A program made the position numbers and the translations under genes. From Salimicrobium flavidum (lineage in GTDB: Bacteria > Bacillota > Bacilli > Bacillales > Halobacillaceae), in the NCBI RefSeq assembly GCF_900156645.1, contig NZ_FTOC01000002.1, positions 186,001 through 250,000 of the forward strand: a DNA stretch of 64,000 nt. The letters run 5' to 3'. The stretch's first letter is position 1. Each line of letters starts with the position of its first letter. The notes beneath the pieces were generated by a model that saw nothing but the letters and a program-made list of their open reading frames with translations, ran no database searches and had not been told where the DNA came from. Of this stretch, positions 6,895 through 15,294 are shown in pieces.

Positions 6895-8844
6895 GTGAGT
6901 TATAATGTTACACAAAAATTAATCAAAGATCATTTAGTGGAAGGTGAAATGAAACCTGGGGCTGAAATAGGTCTGACTATCGATCAGACACTGACTCAGG
7001 ATGCAACAGGTACAATGGTGATGCTTGAATTGGAAGCTATGGGGATAGACCGTGCTAAAACGGAAGCTTCCGCTCAGTATGTGGACCACAACCTGATCCA
7101 AGAGGATAGTAAGAACCCGGATGATCACCTGTTTCTTGAAAGTGCGGCAAAAAAATTCGGATTATACTATAGTCGTCCCGGTAACGGAGTAAGTCACCCT
7201 GTACACATGCAGCGTCTGGCACGTCCAGGGAAAACTCTTCTCGGTTCGGACAGTCATACGTGTGCCAACGGCTGTATGGGAATGCTTGCTATCGGTGCCG
7301 GTGGTATCGACGTTGCGATGGCAATAGCAGGAGAGCCGTTCCACGTCAAAATGCCGAAGGTCTGGGGCGTGAAAGTTACAGGAGAGCTGCCGGAATGGGT
7401 CAGCGCTAAGGATGCTATCTTGGAAATGCTTCGCCGCCACGGCGTAAAAGGCGGCGTGAACCATGTATTTGAATACTATGGTCCCGGACTTGAAAACCTG
7501 ACCGCGATGGATCGTCACGTTATCGCAAACATGGGTGCAGAACTCGGTGCTACCGGTACGGTCTTTCCGTCCGACGAAGAAACGAAGCGTTACATGACAG
7601 AAGAAGGACGCGGAGATGAATGGATCGAATTGAAACCGGATGAAGGGGCGGAATATGACCGTCATGATGAAATCAACTTATCCGAGCTCGTTCCTATGAT
7701 CGCGAAACCGTCCAGTCCCGGGAACGTCGTACCTGTCAGCGAAGTGGAAGGCGAATCTATTTATCAGTCTTATATCGGTTCTTCAGCGAACCCTGGTTTC
7801 CGCGATTTTGCGATAGCCTCAAAAATCGTGGAGGGGCGTCATATTGCTGAGGGTATTTCCCTTGATTTGAACCCTACATCCCGTCAGATGCTGATTGATT
7901 TGTCGAAACATGGTCATATCGCAAACTTCCTTCAAGCCGGCGCACGTCTTCACCAGGCTGGCTGTAATGGATGTATCGGTATGGGTCAGGCGCCGGCAAC
8001 AGGTCGGAATAGTTTGCGTACCACACCTAGAAACTTCCCGGGACGTTCTGGTACGAAAGAAGACAGCGTATTCCTATGTAGCCCGGAAACAGCGGCTGTA
8101 TCTGCATTATTCGGTAAAATCACCGACCCGAGAAATGCAGGGTTCGACTATCCGAAAGTGGAAATGCCGGAAGAACCGACGGTAGATGCGCAATTGCTGG
8201 ATCTCCCTGTCTCTGAAGAAGAAGCGAAAAATTATGAACTTGTGAAAGGTCCTAATATCGCTTCTATTCCGAAGATGGATGAACTTCCGAACGATATGGA
8301 ACTTCCTGTGCTTCTTAAGATGGGTAATGATATTTCCACGGATGAGATACTTGCAGGTGGTGCACGGGTGCTTCCATACCGCAGTAACCTTCCGGAGATA
8401 AGTAAGTTCACGTTTGAAATCGTGGATGAAACGTACTATGACAGAGCTATGGATTCCCGGGATGATGGAGGCCATGCAGTAGTCGGAGGAACGAACTATG
8501 GCCAAGGGTCCAGTCGTGAACACGCAGCCCTTGCTCCGCGCTTCCTCGGTATGAAAGTCGCTATCGTACAGGACTTTGCCCGTATCCACTGGCAGAACCT
8601 TGCCAACTTCGGTGTCCTCCCACTCACTTTTGTCAATGAAAGCGACTGGGATGAAATCAGTCAGGGTGATACGCTTATTTTCACCGGCCTTCGTGATAAA
8701 ATACATGAAGGAAACCAGCTGGAAGTCGAAGTGAAAGGCAAAGATAAGAAAATAAAAGTGGAACATGCGCTATCCGAACGTCAGATTGAAATTATGGAAA
8801 CTGGTGGTCTGATCAACTGGGTGAAAGATCGCCTGAATCAATAA
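6895..8844 (+). CDS. Aconitase-family hydratase (small, about 640-residue class)
   Basis: Iron-sulfur hydro-lyase that probably interconverts citrate and isocitrate. The large domain runs to about 400 (GSDSHTCANGCMG, HQAGCNGCIGMG with Cys357 and Cys360, GRNSLRTTPRNFPG), then a linker and the swivel domain (GNDISTDEILAGG, YGQGSSREHAALAP). At 649 residues it is shorter than the 900-residue AcnA of Bacillus. The position equivalent to the first cluster cysteine (IGSCTN in aconitases) reads IGSSANPGF, Ser297; Cys395 in FLCSPETA might substitute. Start is GTG at 6895, with GAGGAGGG upstream. It stands alone and ends at a strong terminator. An isopropylmalate or homoaconitate substrate is less likely but not excluded. 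Confidence 0.8.
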   Translation: MSYNVTQKLIKDHLVEGEMKPGAEIGLTIDQTLTQDATGTMVMLELEAMGIDRAKTEASAQYVDHNLIQEDSKNPDDHLFLESAAKKFGLYYSRPGNGVSHPVHMQRLARPGKTLLGSDSHTCANGCMGMLAIGAGGIDVAMAIAGEPFHVKMPKVWGVKVTGELPEWVSAKDAILEMLRRHGVKGGVNHVFEYYGPGLENLTAMDRHVIANMGAELGATGTVFPSDEETKRYMTEEGRGDEWIELKPDEGAEYDRHDEINLSELVPMIAKPSSPGNVVPVSEVEGESIYQSYIGSSANPGFRDFAIASKIVEGRHIAEGISLDLNPTSRQMLIDLSKHGHIANFLQAGARLHQAGCNGCIGMGQAPATGRNSLRTTPRNFPGRSGTKEDSVFLCSPETAAVSALFGKITDPRNAGFDYPKVEMPEEPTVDAQLLDLPVSEEEAKNYELVKGPNIASIPKMDELPNDMELPVLLKMGNDISTDEILAGGARVLPYRSNLPEISKFTFEIVDETYYDRAMDSRDDGGHAVVGGTNYGQGSSREHAALAPRFLGMKVAIVQDFARIHWQNLANFGVLPLTFVNESDWDEISQGDTLIFTGLRDKIHEGNQLEVEVKGKDKKIKVEHALSERQIEIMETGGLINWVKDRLNQ

Positions 8845-8860
8845 TATAGTGCTTTTCATT

Positions 8861-8893
8861 AGAAAAACCGCCGGAAATCCGGCGGTTTTTCTA
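8861..8893 (+). terminator. Terminator after the aconitase gene
   Basis: AAAAACCGCCGG, loop AAAT, CCGGCGGTTTTT. The symmetric A- and T-tracts let it serve the convergent gene at 8938 as well. Confidence 0.9.
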
Positions 8894-8937
8894 TTTAACT
8901 AATATTTTGTAGAACTGTTTCACTTATCTGGACTTTT

Positions 8938-9786
8938 TCAAGATTCGATAAGCTTGAATCCGATATGAACAAGCGCTTGTTCAATGCTGGATACTGTTTT
9001 CACATCCAATTTCTGCAAAGCGTCCGTGCCTGTTTCCTGCATGGCTATGGAAGGGGTTATACCTGTCATGATAGGCTCAATCCCCATTACTTTAAGAGCC
9101 TGGATGATTTCGACGACTACATAAGGGAATTCATTATTGATGACGACGAGACCTGACATTTCAATGACAAAATAGTCGATAGAGTTCTGAGAGGCGTAAT
9201 TTAGTACATCCGCTGTCAGTTTTGCTGCACGATCCTCATCAACGATTCCTTGTAATGTCAAAACGGATACTCCCTCAGTGATCGGAAGAATCGGAACGTT
9301 GAGCAGAGCCATGTTGAACTGGGTATGGTCGAGTTCAATCAAGTAAGAAAGTACATTTGCTATGGACTGTAGGAATTCCACGTCTTCTTCTGAGAAGTTC
9401 TTTTCCTCTTGGTCCAACACGCAAAGGGTACCGAATACTTCTCCTTTATCATCACGGAGTGTGACGCCGAGGAAGCCTTTCATCTTCAAATCGTTCGCAA
9501 TTTCTAGTTCTCTTGTAAGCTCATCCTTCTCGAGATTCGATGAGTTCAGCGTATTGTTTTCACCGGAAATGACCACCCGGCATACCGCACCGCTATATTC
9601 GACCTCTAACCCTTCAGGTACCAGCTCTTCTTTGTTGTTGATGGAGCTGAGGACGGTCATAGCATGAGAATCACGTTTCGCGACGTAAGCGGTCTGTACA
9701 CCCAGGTGAGTCGTAATCAGGTCGAATACTTTTTCCGAAGCTTTTTTCAAGGATTGAAATGTTTCTGATGATGGCTGTTTTTTCAT
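8938..9786 (-). CDS. GAF-STAS protein, RsbR-like stressosome sensor
   Basis: Probably a signalling subunit of a stressosome-type complex. Residues about 15-150 look like a GAF sensor domain (AVCRVVISGENNT, GFLGVTLRDDKGEVFGTLCVLD); residues about 165-280 form a STAS domain of the RsbR/RsbS kind. The STAS domain keeps candidate phosphorylation sites: EMSGLVVIN aligns with the first RsbR threonine site (Ser here) and TGITPSIAMQ with the second region. No RsbT, RsbU or sigma-B genes lie nearby, so it is an orphan. It follows the TspO-like gene by 50 bp on the same strand. The GAF ligand is unknown. Confidence 0.82.
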   Translation of the reverse strand: MKKQPSSETFQSLKKASEKVFDLITTHLGVQTAYVAKRDSHAMTVLSSINNKEELVPEGLEVEYSGAVCRVVISGENNTLNSSNLEKDELTRELEIANDLKMKGFLGVTLRDDKGEVFGTLCVLDQEEKNFSEEDVEFLQSIANVLSYLIELDHTQFNMALLNVPILPITEGVSVLTLQGIVDEDRAAKLTADVLNYASQNSIDYFVIEMSGLVVINNEFPYVVVEIIQALKVMGIEPIMTGITPSIAMQETGTDALQKLDVKTVSSIEQALVHIGFKLIES

Positions 9787-9836
9787 AGAAAAAAATTGGT
9801 TCCTTCCTTTTATAAATGAAATACGTAGTCTTCAGT

Positions 9837-10562
9837 TTACTCCTTCTTTATGGCCTTAATCAAATGTCTGAACCATACGGCGAAAAGAAGCACTATAGTA
9901 CTCAGGACAACACCTGCAAATAGAGGATGGTCACTGAAATTCTTTGCTGCAACGCCAAATAACGACCAGAGAAATACTAGGGGCACCACTTTGTCCTTCT
10001 CTATTTTAAGAAAATAGATTCCTGACAACAGAACCAGAAAAATAGCCGTATAGGCTATGGTCCACTGTAGAGAATCGCTGACTTCGATGCTCGCTACGAG
10101 CCAATACTGCATGTTGGTGAGTGAAGCGACGATGATCCATCCAAGATACAACGAGATAGGGAAGGTGTATGTCCAATTCGGGTTTGCCGTCTTCTGAGCT
10201 CTGTATAATACATAGATCGAGACGAAGTGGAGCAAAATCACTACGAGTGATAACCCGTCCAGAAGATAATGCCAAACGACAATCCATGTAATATTGAACA
10301 AACAGGTGAGTAGGAAAAGGAAAAAGAGAGAAGTGTTTCCCTCCTCCTTTTTGAGCGTGAACCTGATCAGCCAGTACAGCAAAGACAGGTAAATGACGCT
10401 CCAGATACTGAAAGTGAAGCCGGCGGGAGTGAAAAAGACATCGTATTCATTCGATACTTCCCCGGTAGTGTAGCCATTCAGAGGAAGAATATTCGCCAAT
10501 GCGTTCACAAGAATCATCAGAGTGAAGGCTGCATACATTATAAGTAACCGTTGTTTCGTCAA
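9837..10562 (-). CDS. TspO/MBR-like tryptophan-rich membrane protein
   Basis: A 241-residue integral membrane protein with about seven hydrophobic segments and many Trp and Tyr residues (FTFSIWSVIYLSLLYWLI, NITWIVVWHYLL, WTYTFPISLYLGW). It resembles Bacillus proteins annotated as tryptophan-rich sensory protein, which are longer than classical five-helix TspO. Substrate unknown. The longest frame begins with TTG inside the T-tract of the upstream terminator, whose stem contains the likely Shine-Dalgarno AGAAGGTG; ATG 10538 is an alternative without a visible ribosome site. Possibly co-transcribed with the GAF-STAS gene. Confidence 0.65.
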   Translation of the reverse strand: MTKQRLLIMYAAFTLMILVNALANILPLNGYTTGEVSNEYDVFFTPAGFTFSIWSVIYLSLLYWLIRFTLKKEEGNTSLFFLFLLTCLFNITWIVVWHYLLDGLSLVVILLHFVSIYVLYRAQKTANPNWTYTFPISLYLGWIIVASLTNMQYWLVASIEVSDSLQWTIAYTAIFLVLLSGIYFLKIEKDKVVPLVFLWSLFGVAAKNFSDHPLFAGVVLSTIVLLFAVWFRHLIKAIKKE

Positions 10563-10565
10563 AAA

Positions 10566-10611
10566 AACACCTTCTTTCTGTAATCGGTGTACCCGTTACG
10601 GAAAGAAGGTA
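10566..10611 (-). terminator. Terminator of the mhqO-like gene, overlapping the next gene's ribosome site
   Basis: ACCTTCTTTC (10569-10578) pairs with GAAAGAAGGT (10601-10610), extended by GTAA/TTAC. Read on the minus strand it ends GTGTTTTTTT. The downstream arm also contains the likely ribosome site of the TspO-like gene. Confidence 0.8.
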
Positions 10612-10629
10612 GTCTTAAAGGTGAAAAAA

Positions 10630-11586
10630 TCATTTCCAGTGACTGCTATGAATCGGTTTCAGGTTCGCTTCGATTTCTTCGCGGCGTTCTTCGAGAAACG
10701 GCGGCAGCGCCAGGGATTCTCCAAGTCTCTCCATAGGTTCATCAGTGTCAAAGCCCGGGCCGTCCGTAGCCAATTCAATGAGGATATGATTCGGTTCACG
10801 GAAATAAAGCGATTGGAAATAGTGACGATCCACAAGTCCTGAGTTGATGAGTCCCGCATTTTGCACACGGTCCACCCATTTCTCCAATTCTTCTCTGTCA
10901 TGGACACGAAAGGCGGCGTGATGAACGCTACCTTTTCCCGGGCGTTCTCTTGGAAGAGAAGCATCTACGACTACGTGAATTTCTCCTCCTGTTCCGCCTT
11001 CTCCAGTGGAAAATCGATGGATGTCGTCTTCGTGATCCACGTTTGTGAATCCCAATATATCTGTAAGCACCTGTTCTGTAGGTTCCAGTTGAGGAACGGT
11101 GAAATAAACAGGTCCGAGACCCTGGACTGCAAAACTTTCAGGGATGTCACTCGTTTTCCAACGGATGCCGGGAGCGATTCCTGAATTGTTTTCGTCCGAG
11201 ACAAGTGCCAGACGCTGGCCTTCAGGGTCGCGGAAGAAAAGCATGCGACGTCCGAAACGTTCGATGATCGGCTCTATTTCAAGTTCTTCTGCCTCCAGTC
11301 GCTCTTTCCAGAATGATAGAGCTTCATCGTCCGGTACGCGAAGTGTAGTGGTAGAGATGCTGTTTGTTCCCTCGTAGGTATTCCCGAGCATCGGTATTTC
11401 GAAGAATGTGAAATCTGTACCTGCGGAGCCCTTTGCATCGGCATAAAACAGGTGATACATCGACGGATCGTCCTGGTTGACGGTTTTTTTGACGAGACGC
11501 ATCCCCATTACTTCTGTATAAAAATCATAGTTATCCTGTGCGTATTTTGTAATGGCTGATACGTGGTGAATGCCCTTGATATCCAC
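10630..11586 (-). CDS. mhqO: Ring-cleaving dioxygenase, VOC superfamily (MhqO type)
   Basis: Two tandem vicinal-oxygen-chelate modules (about 1-150 and 155-310). Candidate metal ligands are in GIHHVSAIT (His7/His8), VHHAAFRV and the C-terminal ILIELATDGPGF. The 318-residue length and the segments resemble the hydroquinone-specific dioxygenases MhqO/MhqA, which detoxify quinones. The strongest support is a perfect MhqR-type palindrome in its promoter. The start is GTG, with AAGGAGGCGA upstream. MhqR itself is not in the window. Substrate is inferred from family and operator. Confidence 0.85.
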   Translation of the reverse strand: MDIKGIHHVSAITKYAQDNYDFYTEVMGMRLVKKTVNQDDPSMYHLFYADAKGSAGTDFTFFEIPMLGNTYEGTNSISTTTLRVPDDEALSFWKERLEAEELEIEPIIERFGRRMLFFRDPEGQRLALVSDENNSGIAPGIRWKTSDIPESFAVQGLGPVYFTVPQLEPTEQVLTDILGFTNVDHEDDIHRFSTGEGGTGGEIHVVVDASLPRERPGKGSVHHAAFRVHDREELEKWVDRVQNAGLINSGLVDRHYFQSLYFREPNHILIELATDGPGFDTDEPMERLGESLALPPFLEERREEIEANLKPIHSSHWK

Positions 11587-11600
11587 GAAATCGCCTCCTT

Positions 11601-11647
11601 TATCTTGAATTCAAGATAATTATATAAGAAAAAAAGAAAAAAGTCAA
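11601..11647 (-). promoter_or_regulatory. mhqO promoter with MhqR-type operator
   Basis: Minus strand: -35 TTGACT (11642-11647), 17-bp spacer, -10 TATAAT (11619-11624). TATCTTGAATTCAAGATA (11601-11618), a perfect 18-bp palindrome, abuts the -10. It matches the form of MhqR boxes (ATCT-AATT-AGAT), which respond to quinone and electrophile stress. Confidence 0.8.
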
Positions 11648-11714
11648 AGCATCTCCTCTTCAAACGAAAAGTGTGATATATTTCCAAACAGACAGAAGAA
11701 ACGGAGGAAGAAGT

Positions 11715-12326
11715 ATGGCCTGGGACATAATGAACATGATTGCAGTCATGGCTTTTGCGTTCAGTGGAGCGATAGTAGCTATGAGTGAACGATATGATAT
11801 TTTTGGAACGTATATGCTGGGAATCGCTACGGCTTTCGCAGGGGGGATCATACGTAACATCGCCCTTGATGTGCCGGTCGTCCATGTGTGGGAGCAGGGG
11901 GTATTTTTTTATGTAGCAGTAGCTACGATCACCATCGCTTACTTCTTTCCGAAAAGCTGGGTGATGTTTATGGATAAATGGAATGTGTATACGGATGCCG
12001 TCGGGCTGTCGGCATTTGCGGTGGGGGGAGCAATGTTTGCAATAGACCAGGGCTTTCCGCTCGGGGGAGTTATGTTCGCCTCCCTGTTGACCGGTGTCGG
12101 GGGAGGAATGACTCGTGATGTGCTCGCTCAACGCCGCCCCATGGTACTGCATCAGGAAATATATGCAGTGTGGGCGATGGCCGCCGGATTTGTGGCGGGT
12201 ATGGGCTGGGTGGACCTTGGCAGTGTCGTGCAGATGTACAGCCTTTTTGCAGCGGTGCTCTGTCTTCGTCTTCTTTCTTTCCATATGGGATGGCATCTGC
12301 GTTTCCGGGATTTTTACCGGATGTGA
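11715..12326 (+). CDS. TRIC-like trimeric cation channel family protein (UPF0126)
   Basis: About 203 residues and seven membrane helices in two similar halves: FAFSGAIVAMSERYDIFGTYMLG ... GGIIRNIALD and LSAFAVGGAMFAI ... GGVMFASLLTGVGGGMTRDVLA. The paired GG(I/M)xRD motifs are the signature of UPF0126/TRIC proteins, prokaryotic relatives of intracellular cation channels. ATG 11715 follows GGAGGAAG; the longer frame to 11673 has no ribosome site. It is divergent from the mhqO-like gene and stands alone. Confidence 0.85.
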   Translation: MAWDIMNMIAVMAFAFSGAIVAMSERYDIFGTYMLGIATAFAGGIIRNIALDVPVVHVWEQGVFFYVAVATITIAYFFPKSWVMFMDKWNVYTDAVGLSAFAVGGAMFAIDQGFPLGGVMFASLLTGVGGGMTRDVLAQRRPMVLHQEIYAVWAMAAGFVAGMGWVDLGSVVQMYSLFAAVLCLRLLSFHMGWHLRFRDFYRM

Positions 12327-12355
12327 CAAAGAAAAGTGGAAGATTCCAGTAGAAA

Positions 12356-12580
12356 AGGGGCTGGAACAGAACATATAGCAGATGTGCAAAAACGAATATT
12401 CGAAGAAAAACACGGAGACTCCTATGGGAACAGCACGAGCTGAAGATCCATTCAGCTGAAGACGGGCCCATGGAAAGCGACGTGTTTTTTCTTATGTATC
12501 ATTTCATAAAAGAAGGTATACAAAAATCCGAACAATATTGTTCGGATTTTTAACGTAAAAACAGTTTTTGTCCCAGACTC
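12356..12580. repeat. Intergenic structured repeat with imperfect terminal arms
   Basis: CTGGAACAGAA at the left and the complement of CTGGGACAAAA (12563-12580) at the right form imperfect terminal arms. Inside lies GGAGACTCCTATGGGAACAG ... GGGCCCATGGAAAGCGACGTG (about 12415-12485), the pattern of an intergenic repeat common in Bacillaceae, with CCTATGGG facing CCCATGG. No coding potential seen. Confidence 0.5.
12522..12551. terminator. Bidirectional terminator between TRIC and cysK
   Basis: A perfect 30-bp palindrome: AAAAATCCGAACAAT facing ATTGTTCGGATTTTT. It can serve both convergent genes. Confidence 0.85.
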
Positions 12581-12594
12581 TTCGTATTTTTCGG

Positions 12595-13524
12595 TCAGAA
12601 CCGGAACAAATCTCCGGAAAGATATCTTTCTCCGGTGTCAGGTGCGATGACCACGATGACGTCCTCGGGTTCCATACGCTTGGCTACTTCAATAGCGGCC
12701 CAACAGCTTGCACCGCAGGAGGTCCCGAGAAGCAATCCTTCTTCTCTGGCAAGTCTCCTTGTAATATCGTAGGCATCTTCATCCGTTATCTGAAGAATCT
12801 CATCGTACACGTCCTGATTCAGTATGTCCGGAATGAAACCCGGGCTGGTCCCGACCAGTTTGTGTTTGCCTGGTTTTCCACCTGAGAGGACTGGGGAGCC
12901 GGCCGGTTCAGCAACGTGGATACTAACGTCCGGATAAAACTTTTTGAGTTCTTCCCCGGTTCCTGTAATTGTGCCTCCGGTCCCTGCGGTGGAAACGAAG
13001 GCGGACAAAGGTTTACCCAGCTCTTCCATCGCTTCCTTGATTTCTATAGCAGTTGTGTGCCGATGGGCATCCGGGTTGGCGAAATTTTCGAATTGCATCG
13101 GCATGAAGCTGTTTTCGATTTCTTCGGTAAGCTCCTTTGCTTTAGCAATGGCACCCGGCATTTTTTCCTCTCCCGGGGTGAGGTAAATCTCTGCCCCGTA
13201 AGCTTTCAGAAGGTTGATGCGTTCCTGGGTCATCGTGTCCGGCATCACCAGAAGGGCTTTGTAGCCACGGGCTGCTGCATTCATCGCAAGGCCGATGCCG
13301 GTGTTACCGCTTGTCGGTTCAATGATTGTAGCGCCTGGTTTCAGGCGGCCATCTTCTTCAGCCTGTTTCATCATCTCGAAGGCGGCACGGTCTTTGACAC
13401 TTCCGCTCGGGTTGAATCGTTCGAGTTTCATATAAATGGTGGCCCCATTCTCCGGTGCCAGCCGGTTCAGTTTCACGAGAGGAGTATTACCGATAAGGTC
13501 GGCGATATTGTTTACTACATCCAT
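12595..13524 (-). CDS. cysK: Cysteine synthase A (O-acetylserine sulfhydrylase)
   Basis: PLP enzyme that makes cysteine from O-acetylserine and sulfide. It shows the PLP lysine Lys44 in NPSGSVKDRAA, the substrate loop TSGNTGIGLA (71-80), STAGTGGTITGTG for phosphate binding and GTSCGA near the C-terminus. The 309-residue length is normal for CysK. It lies 13 bp downstream of the ypmR-ypmS pair on the same strand. No CymR-type site or T-box is evident in front of it. Confidence 0.94.
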   Translation of the reverse strand: MDVVNNIADLIGNTPLVKLNRLAPENGATIYMKLERFNPSGSVKDRAAFEMMKQAEEDGRLKPGATIIEPTSGNTGIGLAMNAAARGYKALLVMPDTMTQERINLLKAYGAEIYLTPGEEKMPGAIAKAKELTEEIENSFMPMQFENFANPDAHRHTTAIEIKEAMEELGKPLSAFVSTAGTGGTITGTGEELKKFYPDVSIHVAEPAGSPVLSGGKPGKHKLVGTSPGFIPDILNQDVYDEILQITDEDAYDITRRLAREEGLLLGTSCGASCWAAIEVAKRMEPEDVIVVIAPDTGERYLSGDLFRF

Positions 13525-13537
13525 GTGTTCACATCCT

Positions 13538-14203
13538 TTACTGGGAGTCGATATTGAATTCCATATCGTTATTCGCGACTACCTGTTGGGCCAGTTGGAA
13601 ACTGTCTTTGGGTACAGCTATTTTAAAGGCGATTTGATCAGAATTCAAATTAAAACGGTCCGCTGCTAACTGGAAATTACTTTCTGTTTCCATTTGGGTC
13701 AGGGCTACGTAAATGTTTTCTTCGTCCGGGTTTACTCGCACCCATTCAGGAAGCTCGTAGTTTTTCTCTACGAACTCAAGTACTTTGTTGCTCGGCAACG
13801 GAAGTTTTCCAAGAGAGATATCCTGCTGTTCCAATATGAGATCGCCGTTTTCCTGTACCACCGGTTCCAATTTCACGGTGATAGGGATGACCTGATCGAA
13901 CGCCCGGACGTTTCCGCGCAGTTCTACGTATTCCTCCAGGGAGATGGAATAGTTGAATATGGTTTCGGACGACATTTCATTCAAATATTCGTTCGTCAGT
14001 TGCTCCAGGTTGTCTTTTGTCGATATAATAGTGAACTCGGCATCCGTGTTCGTGCGTTCTCTATCGACGTTCACGAGAGTATAATCAGTCGGAAGAAAAA
14101 TAAGAGCCAAAAGCCAGAGGACAATACCAAGATTGATGAGCACGAGGCCAAAAAAAGCGCTGCGCCATTTGTTTTCCATAATGATGTCTTTTAAACGTTT
14201 CAC
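13538..14203 (-). CDS. ypmS: YpmS-family membrane-anchored protein (DUF2140)
   Basis: About 221 residues with one N-terminal membrane helix (ALFFGLVLINLGIVLWLLAL region) and an outside domain with VELRGNVRAFDQVIPITVKLEPV and IAFKIAVPKDSFQLA. It matches the YpmS pattern, which in Bacillus accompanies YpmR. GTG 14203 has AGGTGGAG six bases upstream; the GTG at 14215 lies within that site and is unlikely. Function unknown; a cell-envelope role with the SGNH hydrolase next door is inferred. Confidence 0.82.
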   Translation of the reverse strand: MKRLKDIIMENKWRSAFFGLVLINLGIVLWLLALIFLPTDYTLVNVDRERTNTDAEFTIISTKDNLEQLTNEYLNEMSSETIFNYSISLEEYVELRGNVRAFDQVIPITVKLEPVVQENGDLILEQQDISLGKLPLPSNKVLEFVEKNYELPEWVRVNPDEENIYVALTQMETESNFQLAADRFNLNSDQIAFKIAVPKDSFQLAQQVVANNDMEFNIDSQ

Positions 14204-14220
14204 TCTACACTCCACCTATA

Positions 14221-15132
14221 CTACTGTTGTTCAATGTCTTCTCTGATATATTCTAACACGCGTTCTGCCATTCGTTTATACCCGACTTCGTTAGGGTGGA
14301 AATTATCCTCCCATAGAATATCCTCTTCCGCGGTTTCGAAAATGTCACGGATAGGGATGAATTCTGTATTATTGAATTCCGAGAGAACTTCTTTGCTGAT
14401 CCGATTCCAGTCACTCACGATCTGGTTCAGTTCGGGGATATGATTAAAATACTTGTCGAAAGGATTGTATACTCCGAGCAAGTGGATCTCGGCATCGGGG
14501 TTCAGTTCTTTCGTTTTTATGAAAATCTCGCGCAAGTTTTGTTCATACTCGTTTTGGGCTTCGACAAACTGTTGGTAGTCGAGGGAAGCCACGTTATCCT
14601 TTATGATTTTCATGACGTCGTTTGCTCCGATGGTGATAAGGACAATATCGGCCTGGCGGATAGACTCTTGTATTTCTTCTTTTTCCATCCGTTCAAGCAG
14701 CTGTTCTGTACGATTTCCTCTTTTACCGAAATTATCGATCTGCACTGTTTCTGCAGTGGTATCACTGTTTTGATTGAGAGAGTCTTCGAGAATACCTACA
14801 TATCCTCCGTTATCCGTATTATCCCCGACTCCTTGTGTAAGAGAATCCCCCATCGCTGTAATGTGCAAGTCGTTTTGTACGAAGATATTCCTTGCATTTT
14901 CCAGAACACTTGAGAATGCTTCTCTTATGTCTTCGCTCAAATCCGTCGTTTCTTCCTGTTCTTCTTCCTGGGTGCTGTTATCTTCCTCTGAAGATGCGGG
15001 GTCTTCGGTGGATTCTTCCACCGGGGTTGTGGTGGGGTCTTGTGCCTCCTGATCGTTATCTGAGAGCCAGAAGTAGCCGGAAAGACTTACCAGCAGCACA
15101 AATATACTGACCATTATCCATTTTTTCATCAT
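14221..15132 (-). CDS. ypmR: SGNH/GDSL-family lipase-like hydrolase (YpmR type)
   Basis: Probable exported esterase. An N-terminal membrane anchor (about 5-23) is followed by a long acidic low-complexity linker (about 25-70) rich in Glu, Thr and Ser, as is usual in halotolerant bacilli. The SGNH domain then carries block I MGDSLTQG (Ser97), block III IGANDVM and the catalytic Asp/His in FHPNEVGYKRMAE. The gene is upstream of ypmS with a 17-bp gap, forming the familiar ypmR-ypmS pair. Substrate unknown. Confidence 0.87.
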   Translation of the reverse strand: MMKKWIMVSIFVLLVSLSGYFWLSDNDQEAQDPTTTPVEESTEDPASSEEDNSTQEEEQEETTDLSEDIREAFSSVLENARNIFVQNDLHITAMGDSLTQGVGDNTDNGGYVGILEDSLNQNSDTTAETVQIDNFGKRGNRTEQLLERMEKEEIQESIRQADIVLITIGANDVMKIIKDNVASLDYQQFVEAQNEYEQNLREIFIKTKELNPDAEIHLLGVYNPFDKYFNHIPELNQIVSDWNRISKEVLSEFNNTEFIPIRDIFETAEEDILWEDNFHPNEVGYKRMAERVLEYIREDIEQQ

Positions 15133-15163
15133 ATATAGTCACCTGAGTAATTATTTTTCTTTT

Positions 15164-15266
15164 GGCTCTGTTAAAGACGGTTGTTGATTTCAGAACAAAG
15201 GGTGGAGACGCTTGCGGGAAGCTTCTACCCGTAAAAATGAAAATCAATTAGGAACGATAACAGAGT
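15164..15266. mobile_element. MITE-like element 1 (103 bp)
   Basis: Begins GGCTCTGTTAAAGACGG and ends GAACGATAACAGAGTC, so the termini are inverted GACTCTGTT/AACAGAGTC-type repeats. Inside are AAGGGTGGAGACGC and the complementary-type CTTCTACCCG. No transposase. Same family as 19243, 44778, 56620 and 62864. Confidence 0.65.
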
Positions 15267-15294
15267 CTCTTTTAAGTTGAATTTCGTCTGCCCG

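Noticed and set aside
11508-12413. 301-codon minus-strand frame opposite the TRIC gene
   Set aside because: It is His- and Ser-rich and crosses the mhqO promoter; the plus strand has a clear membrane protein.
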